DNA from: Plazaster borealis
Taxonomy: Eukaryota > Echinodermata > Asteroidea > Forcipulatida > Labidiasteridae
Length of the DNA: 64,000 nt
Reading direction: 5' to 3'
NCBI GenBank assembly: GCA_021014325.1
Contig: CM037470.1
Span: 930,001-994,000, forward strand
Part shown: positions 56,601 to 64,000 of the stretch, piece after piece
Layout: each line of letters begins with the position of its first letter
Numbering within the stretch: the first letter of the stretch is position 1
Made by a program: the position numbers and the translations under genes
Notes under the pieces: model-generated
What the model was told of the DNA's origin: nothing
Databases searched by the model: none
What the model saw: only the letters and a program-made list of their open reading frames with translations

Positions 56601-57434
56601 TCCTTGTTTATATGTCCATATAGAGTTTAACAGTCCTTGTAGGGGCCTACATGATTTTTATTGTTCAACATTAACGTGGTACAGCTCAATTCGATAAACA
56701 TTACTGGATCAATTATTATTTTTCTGTACAGTATGTACGTAGGAACCATTAATAAATAAATAAAATTAGTATGTTTCTCTGCAGTACCCTGAAAGTTAAA
56801 ATCATACTTCAAATTCCCACTTTCTCTCCCCCTCCCCCAACCACTTTAAAAGGAAATTTAAAAGAAAGAAAATGAAAATCAAAAACAGTATCTTTAAATT
56901 GGTGGTGTCAATCTGCCCCGTCTGTGTGGATGACTGGGACAGCCTCCCATGGGTGAGCATGCCGTTGACGACGAGACTAGATTACGATTCTAAGAAATTG
57001 GCTTTTTGGCATGTTAAATATAAAAACACGTTACTGTTATATTCTGTTTTCTCAGTGGGATGGATAAGCACTCTATATGACAATTTTAATCTGTACCAGT
57101 GGCTTTGATATCTGGACCAAATTTCAGAAACCTGTTAGGCAAAGACAAAAGGCTTAGCACAGAAAGAAAAAAATAGACTGTAATGTATGACATTGATTGT
57201 GGTTGATTTTCTGCTTATTTGGGATAGGCAAACAATTTTGCTGAGCATCATTTTTTGCATGACAGTGGGCCATGGACCAAGTTTTTATAGAGCTGCTTAT
57301 AAACGTTACAAATATTAAATACTAAATGCATTCTGCTAAGGAAAGTACGGTGAACCATTATAAACCTGTGCCCAATTTTACACAGCTGCTAAGCAGGAAA
57401 TTTTGCTTTAAAACATTTTATTTAACTTTATTCT

Positions 57435-57634
57435 GGGCCCAGTTTCTTAAAGCTTGTTAGCACAATACATTTTTAAGCGCAGACAAATTTTGCTTAGCAG
57501 AAATACAAGTAGGGTACCAGCCAAAATACCATGCAGTTTATATTGCTGCGACTGGTACCTCACTGATTTCTTTTTTAGCAAAGAAATCTGCTAAGCAGAA
57601 TTTTGTGCTTAAGCAGCTATATGAAATTAGGCCC
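57435..57634. repeat. Palindromic MITE (GGGCCCAGTTTCTTAAAGCT ends)
   Basis: Left end GGGCCCAGTTTCTTAAAGCT, right end GCAGCTATATGAAATTAGGCC. Interior motif GTAGGGTACCAGCCA, as in the copy at 61512. A partial copy immediately precedes it (about 57285-57420). Confidence 0.75.
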
Positions 57635-58189
57635 AGGTCTCAAAGGCTAAAAGGAGGTTAAACCTCAGTTGCTCCTAATTTGGCCTTGATGCCCTTTTCA
57701 AAAAATATCCTTACTAAAAGATTTTCGGATTGAAACGATCTTGTCGCCTCATTGTGTTTGAAGGTGAAACTCCATCCACAGAGTCCGAACATTGTTCTAC
57801 TGGTCTTTAGCTGTGTTTATTTTGAATTTTTTCCCGGGGATGTCCAAGCACAGTCAGTCAGTCTGTCATGGCTCCCATCACTGTGTGATGATTTGATTCT
57901 CTGCTAGGTTGTTCCGACATCATTGCGCAAGGTGTTGCCTCCAGCTTGTGGGTTTTATGAACACACTTCTAGAGTATGCCCAATAGTTCTACATTTTCAC
58001 ATACTTGTGTTTTGAACACTCATTGCAGGTTGTGTATCATAATCTTCGACTTTTTTTACATTGTAGTTTAGTTTGACGCTACTAACGCCGTTGGATTTGA
58101 TCACTCTGTAGTGGCAGTGTGGTTAGCTGGTTGTCCGAATTAATCTCTCAACCAACTGGCTACTCACAAAGCCGCTATCGGGTGGTCCC

Positions 58190-58515
58190 AATCATCTTCA
58201 ACCAACTGTGTAACCTTCAGCTACATGTATCATCGTAATCTTCAACCAACATCATAACCTTCAACCAATGTCACAACATTCAACCAAGATCATAACCTTC
58301 AACCAACATCTTAACATTCAATAACATTATAATCTTCAACCAACATCATAACCTTCAACCAATATCTTAACACTCAATAACATCATAATCTTCCACCAAC
58401 ATCATAATCTTCAACCAACATCATAACCTTCAACCAATGTCTTAACCTTCAACCAACACTGTAATCTCCAACCAATATCATAATCTTAAACCAACATCAT
58501 GATCTTCAACCCACA
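58190..58515. repeat. Degenerate ~19-bp minisatellite
   Basis: About 16 imperfect copies of CTTCAACCAACATCATAAC, with copies differing by point changes and small length changes. An old array in comparison with those at 29884 and 35157. Confidence 0.85.
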
Positions 58516-60244
58516 TCAAAACATTATAACTCGAAATCGACATAACAACCCATGTTACTCTAGTCTTTAAATTTTTGATTTTGTATCTCTTTTTTTTTTG
58601 CTCAAACCTCTGTGTATTTCTTGTTACGTTTTACTTTGTTAAACTTCTGGACAGATTTATACATCCAATTATCATATATTTTTCACAATCTTGCCAGCAT
58701 TTTCTTTAAGAAATAAATACCGCTCAGGACATTTGTGAAACGCATCTGAACCTGTATCAATTTAATTTCTTCTTAGCAAAATTTTGTTTAAAAAAAGACT
58801 GGCTCATTTCTGACAAACACCTGTCTTCACTTTTTTGATTATAATTTAAAATGTGTAATTTCAAAGTTTCATAAAACATTTACTAGGTTTATTAAAATTT
58901 GGACACGCTTATCGACTAAGATCAACATTTAACATCTGCGGTGTAGATTAGCAAAGTTTAATGAGTAATTTTCTCACAGTTTTGATCATACTGTTTTACT
59001 GAATCACTTTGTTTCATTTCGATTTTGTTTGTTGTATGTAAGGGGATATGGTTGGGCAACTGTGCATGTCACAATCTTTAGGTAGTCAACCCTTTTTATC
59101 AAATTAGCTCGGACAATATGACTTTTCCAAATTTACACAATGATTCATGACATCGAAGGGAAACTTGCTAGATTGCTTTTGCTAGCTTTGATTATTAGCT
59201 TGGGTTGTGTGATTTCTATTAATACTCTTTTTCTAGCTGATAATTTATGATGTTGTGCAGTGGAGCAGAGAAAATGATACCAGACAAACACGATGTAGGA
59301 AATACATATTGGGTAATAGCTTAATGGACTCATCAACCCCCTAAAAAACAACCTTTGGTTCTCTTGGATTTATTGTCTTGATGTACAAGGTTGTCACACA
59401 AGGTTGTTTTTGTTGACGGGTAAACATGAAGAAGGGGTAAGGATGGGAGGAGGAGGTGTCGTGTGGGTTGATCTCACCCCAAGGTGTGAGGTTTCACCAA
59501 ATTACATTTCTTTTAAGTAGATAATAACAAAATATTTGTTATGTCGTGGGTGTTTATTCTTGGAACTCTCACAAAACATGATTTCAATTTGGGGAAGCGT
59601 GGATGGATACAATTTGCGCAATTTGTGACTGGACTTGGCTGCTTCTTATCTGTCTGCGTATTGCCTCAGTTGCATTTTCAGTCACCAATTTAAGATTTAC
59701 CACCTCGTACAACTCATCAGCACCAAGAAGTTGTTAATTTTTTTTCGCATGTAAGTAGGCTCAAAAATTATTAAACCTTGTTTGTTGAAAATCAAAGCAA
59801 ATTTGTGTACAGTCAAAGTGCCTTTATTGTTGGTTCGCATCGGATTGTGAGACTTCTTTTGTGTCTGTTGGAGGCGTATTATTTGGGAAATAATGATAGA
59901 TATTGGTTTTTAAAAGATTTGCTCAAATGGAATTTCTGGCCAAACCATTGAAAGGACATTGTTTGATTTCATGGCAGAAAAATACAATTACTAAATTGGC
60001 ATTTAAAAACACACAAACATACAAACATTTTCTGGGACCAACTTGATGGTCAAGTAATTTCCTATTGTGTTATTCATTTTATTCTGCCCATGCTCCGTGT
60101 TGGGGCCTTCTCAGGGTTTTTCTTCCCATACAGCTATTGAAAAATGGAATCCTACGATTGTTTACCGAGTCGCACTTGTCCTCATTTCATTTTTGGCCAA
60201 GCATCATTTGGGCTAGTGTAATGTAGTACTAAATTTAATCCCTG

Positions 60245-60312
60245 TTACAGGGTGTCCAAATTTAAAACAGGGTGTCCAAAAGACACCCAGACACCCCTCT
60301 GGCTAACACTAT
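60245..60312. repeat. Dispersed repeat W, fragment
   Basis: CAGGGTGTCCAAATTTAAAA and CAGGGTGTCCAAAAGACACC in the same order as 50520-50580, then joined to a piece of a GTACAC-family MITE (AAGTTTTTATGGTCATTAAT). Confidence 0.7.
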
Positions 60313-61511
60313 GTTTCTAAGTAAGTTTTTATGGTCATTAATTTTTGGAGTAATACCAAAGGTATACATAAATTGTTGTCTTTTTATAAAACTGGGTTTC
60401 AGGTCCAGGCCATGATTTGGTGCATGTTATGGAAGCTTTGAATATTAATTTCCCTTGCTGTGTACCTCAGCATGATAAAGCACTGCGTCTGAGTCTGGGA
60501 TATGACGTGTATTCAAATCTAGGTAGGATGACTAAAGCAGATGAAGTCACTACTGAGAATGAGTCAGCTTTGGAATTTTGTTGTGTCTCTCATAACAACT
60601 CCCTCCAAATGACCAGGGCCCAATTTCATACAGCTGCTTAAGTGGCAATACACTTGCTTTGGGTTATTTCATGTCTTCTCTTCCTGATTGGGGGGTAGGT
60701 GGGGTGAAGAAAGGTTTGATTTTTCAATTTGTAAATAATTTCCATTTTCTTTCCAAAGTGGAGTCTTTTTTTCTTTTTTTTTCTTTTTTGAAAGTCTGCT
60801 CAATAGTTACTGTCAAAGGTCAAGCAGTTTTCAAGCATAAAGATAAAAACATGCAATAATAAATCTCTTGTCAGTAGAGTTATTTACTCAGTGGGTTAAC
60901 CACCTTCGTTGATTGTGCAATTCATCATGAACACACAATGCCAACTTGGGGGAATACCCTCTTCAGAGTTAGTGGTATGTAAGAGGCTTTTGTCATTCGT
61001 TGGTGTCACGATTTGGACTTGAACAAAAAATGTACGTACTCTTTTGGTGTTCTTAAACTTTGTACTTGGATTGGATTGCTGTACATACAGTTTGATTCAT
61101 GACTACATGCACATAGTTCTGTACTTTTTATAAACTTGATTTCAGAGATCATAAGTATTTCAGTCTGGTTGTACCGCCATGTGTGTAAAGAAATTCTCTT
61201 CAACGTTTAGTTTTTTTTCTTTTTTCAGTTTACCTTTCTGAAATAAGCAATATAAAATTGCACTTAATCCTTTGAACAAATATAACATTTCTGTGTGTAT
61301 TCCTTCAAAATTTAAAAAACTTGTTGATGAACAATGTTTTAGATCCGTTGTAGGGTGTGTTTAAGTTTGATCTGGTTTGAAAACCTTTTGGAAACGTTAA
61401 ACTTGCTGTTCAGAAGTAGTTTTATTTTATTTATTATATTCTTAATTTATGTTGAAAGCTTTGCATGATGTGGATCATAAAAGCTATAGTTGTAAACTTG
61501 GGGTACAACCA

Positions 61512-61692
61512 GGGACCAATTTCATAAAGCTGTTTAGCAGAAAATTCTGCCCAGCAAATTTCTTTGCTAAGCAAAAAAATGAGTGGGGTACCAGTCACAT
61601 CAATGGTATTTTGGCTGGTAATCAATTTTTCTGAAGAAAGAGTTTTCTGTGCATAGCAAGTGTTTGTGCTTACATGCTTTGAAATTTGGCCC
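61512..61692. repeat. Palindromic MITE, diverged copy
   Basis: GGGACCAATTTCATAAAGCT at the left, GCTTTGAAATTTGGCCC at the right. Interior GGGGTACCAGTCACATCA and GGCTGGTAATC, like 42348. Confidence 0.7.
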
Positions 61693-61774
61693 TGTTGGTT
61701 GTACCGGTAAGTTTACTACTACATGTACATGTAGGCCTAAAGCCTCTTTAAATTATATTCTTAGATTGTAAATC

Positions 61775-61840
61775 TGATGGGAATGTTTGAAGGGTGCCAA
61801 GGCAACGGCCAGGGCAAAAGTAGAAATGGCCTCAAAACGC
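61775..61840. repeat. Dispersed repeat X, fragment
   Basis: TGAAGGGTGCCAAGGCAACG, GCCAGGGCAAAAG and AAATGGCCTC correspond to the central part of repeat X. Confidence 0.5.
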
Positions 61841-62809
61841 TCATTGAAATTTTCCGTCATGTGAATTTGACTGGTTTTGTTGTTGCCATGATGATGTTTG
61901 TTTAGGCGGCTTGACTTGTGTGGGGTGTTTCTGATACAAGCAGCAACAGTCAGATATGAGTCAGTCGGGAACTGACCTCATCATATCAAACACAAAAATG
62001 ATCTATCAGGATTTGTTTCCCCAGAGATTTTACTCCACTCAAAACTCTCTCTACAAGATGCGACCCGGTGTCCCCCAACTAGTTTCCCATTTTGAGGTGG
62101 GCATTTCTCTCTGAGAACATTAAATCGCTTATTAATAGTTTTTAGGAAAAAAATTGTAAACCGCAAAAGAAACCAGTCAAAAGTCCACGATGTAAAGTCC
62201 GTGTGTTATAAATAAACGTTTCCACCTTTCCATATGTGGTAAGCTCCGTTTTTCGAAGTAAAAGTTGGGTTCAATATGTGAGGATTACCAGTGATATAAA
62301 CCCCTTTGTTCATACATTTCGCGAAGTACCATGGACACAGCGTGGATCCGTAGTTCAACGTTCAACGCACGTGTAGTGCTTGACCCCAGGGTCATTGAAA
62401 AGTGGTAGTCAGCAATCTGTTTGTCCAATTGTTATCCATTGTTTGACCTTAGCCAATCATACTACACGGTGCTGTATCCAACGACCAAATATGTACCCCC
62501 CATGACCCACGGTGTCTATGGGCTTTTTTTATTTCTCAGTGATGGTTTTTTTTTGTTGTACCTTGGTGGGTGGACCACATGTGGGCAAGTATCAACTTGT
62601 TTCACTTTACCATTGCATGGAGTAAGGAGTTAAACTGTGAACAAAGGCGAAGGAGGTATTTGTACAGTAACAAATGAAGCCTTACTACCACATTAAGAGT
62701 ATACACGTGTTAGCATTTTTCAATATTTTTTTTCCCCTTTTTTGGGGGGGATGGGGGGCGACGGACTTCAAATCCAATTCGAATTCACAAAAATCATAAC
62801 AATGATAAC

Positions 62810-62955
62810 ACTATTTAGAATGCCCCAGTTGCACGGTAGGACTTTTAAAACCAAAGATAAACACCAAGTAAAAAATATTCAGCGCGCTTTGGTGAAACTT
62901 CCCAAATTTGGTGCAAGAAAGCCCTGCAGTTTTGAAAATCCTGGGGAGAAGCCAG
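62810..62955 (-). repeat. Dispersed repeat Y, copy 4
   Basis: GAATGCCCCAGTTGCACGGT, AAACACCAAGTAAAAAATAT and CTTCCCAAATTTGGTGCAAG match repeat Y in reverse. Confidence 0.7.
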
Positions 62956-63194
62956 TTAGAAATGCAATACACATTCACCTGTTCATGTTTAACCAAGAAG
63001 CTTAATTCACAGAGTTTCTGTACATTGTTACTCACTCATCTCATGACTAGTCCAGGTTCATTTGGGTTTTTACACATTTTTTAAATAGAGTCCCTGATTT
63101 CGACATCCAGATTATAGAAAAACACCAACATTGTATCTTCAAAACAAACAAGCTTTGGGATCTTTCAAAACTGGGGGGGCAATGGGTGACTGCT

Positions 63195-63365
63195 CTATAT
63201 TCCGACGACCCTATATTCCGACACCCCTGTGTTCCGACAACCCCCTCATCATAGGGTTAGGGTTAGGGTTAGGGTTAGGGTTAGGGTTAGGAATAGGAAA
63301 ATACACCAGGGTTGTCGGAACATAGGGGTGTCGGAACATAGGGGTGTCGGAACATAGGGGTGTAG
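63195..63365. repeat. Interstitial telomeric repeat inside an inverted-arm element
   Basis: Six TTAGGG units (63256-63292, with a degenerate GAATAGG after) lie between a left arm with three CCGACA/G words (TATTCCGACACCCCTGTG, GTTCCGACAACCCC) and a right arm with the complementary GGTTGTCGGAACATAGGGG theme repeated. The flanks show it is internal to an element rather than a chromosome end. Confidence 0.85.
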
Positions 63366-63530
63366 CCGGGCAATGAGTCTGGACCAAAATTTTGGAAGTT
63401 TGGCCTAAGCATAAATTGAAATGAGGACCTCTGAATGTTTGTACTTTGTGTTTATCTTGCTTTTAAAACCTACTGTGCAATCTTGGGCATTCTACAAATG
63501 GTTTAATCTTGATACTTTTTGTAAATTTGA
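63365..63530 (+). repeat. Dispersed repeat Y, copy 5
   Basis: GTCTGGACCAAAATTTTGG, AAATGAGGACCTCTGAATGT, CTACTGTGCAATCTTGGGC. It directly abuts the telomeric-repeat element. Copy 4 is 400 bases to the left in the opposite orientation. Confidence 0.7.
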
Positions 63531-64000
63531 TCTGAAGTAAAAGAAAATATATATATAATACATATATTTTGTTGTTGCTTATTGGCCACAATTTGCTTGT
63601 GGATCGGGAGCAACTTTAGTGACTAACTACTCAATCAATGAGTCTTTTTCGGCAACAAAATCTGGTGTCATGTTAAGATGAGTATGGGCCTCATTCTAAG
63701 TAAAAAACCTCTCATTTTTCCTTTGATAAAAAGCAACTAGATGTTGGGTTCTTCAGTACATGGTTTGCACATGGACATAATGTATACATCGGACATGTTT
63801 GTATTTTTAGTTCCCTTGATTTATCCCTATTTATATGTATACTCAAACTCTACATGACCCAGCAGAATCACTGTCATAAGAGTAGAGCTTTCTCTGACGT
63901 GTACCAACTTGTCCACTGGGGTTATTGTCCTGCAGAAGTCACTGCGCTTTAGTTGGCTATCCCATGTACATGTACATTCCATACTAGTTCAGGGTGGTCA

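Larger units (their letters stand above)
48124..64000 (+). other. Probable POLR2H intron 3 and beyond; no exon found
   Basis: Starts with a good GTAAGT donor. I searched for the expected C-terminal RPB8 exon (S-A-Y-V-S-Y-G-G and M-K-K-L-A-F motifs) and did not find it. Besides the listed repeats, stretches with nothing I can support are 48561-50418, 50792-51128, 52029-52600, 53606-57434, 57635-58189, 58516-60244, 60311-61511, 61836-62809 and 63531-64000. They hold short chance frames and a few ACATGTACATGT words. Confidence 0.6.

Noticed and set aside
60417..60641. 74-codon frame after a TTTCAG
   Set aside because: No recognisable domain. Its end runs into the GGGCCCAATTTCATA repeat, so it is most likely chance.
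63256..63292. Chromosome end (telomere)
   Set aside because: Only six units, with unique and repeat-Y sequence continuing on both sides.

Overview
The window is eukaryotic, AT-rich, intron-dominated DNA. Two genes are recognisable by splice-joined reading frames; nearly everything else is dispersed repeats. The gene content, (TTAGGG)n telomere-type sequence, tRNA-headed SINEs with ATT tails, Penelope-type termini and many small inverted-repeat elements suggest a marine deuterostome invertebrate. An echinoderm is my best guess, by inference rather than proof. There is no bacterial or viral gene organisation and no CRISPR array.

Layout. (1) About 0.8-8.3 kb, minus strand: the 5' part of a secreted C-type-lectin-domain gene. 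A signal-peptide exon (8128-8175) is joined in phase to a lectin-domain exon (811-1047) across a 7.1-kb intron. That intron holds a 62-bp higher-order minisatellite (3.76-5.49 kb) split by a small TIR element, a tRNA-type SINE, a 647-bp TIR element with internal repeats, and a Penelope-type terminus. The rest of the lectin domain lies to the left of, or unrecognised within, 1-810. (2) About 8.3-17.9 kb: intergenic, with a 46-bp-arm perfect hairpin, a (TTG)n tract, a LINE reverse-transcriptase tail, several GTACACGTTTGGTAAT-type MITEs, a SINE and a TIR element with a 5-bp target duplication. (3) 18.07-48.12 kb, plus strand: the first three coding exons of the RNA polymerase I/II/III common subunit RPB8 (POLR2H). 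Intron 1 is 26.1 kb and full of repeats; intron 2 is 3.6 kb. The last ~37 codons were not found and probably lie beyond 64000. (4) 48.1-64.0 kb: probably POLR2H intron 3, with dispersed repeats and an interstitial telomeric tract inside an inverted-arm element.

The two genes are unrelated housekeeping and secreted-recognition functions on opposite strands, with no sign that they work together. I did not find a convincing new molecular system. The most interesting structures are repeat-biological: minisatellites apparently born from segments of dispersed repeats, nested palindromes, hammerhead-like cores in Penelope-type termini, and a splice acceptor that directly abuts a SINE tail.
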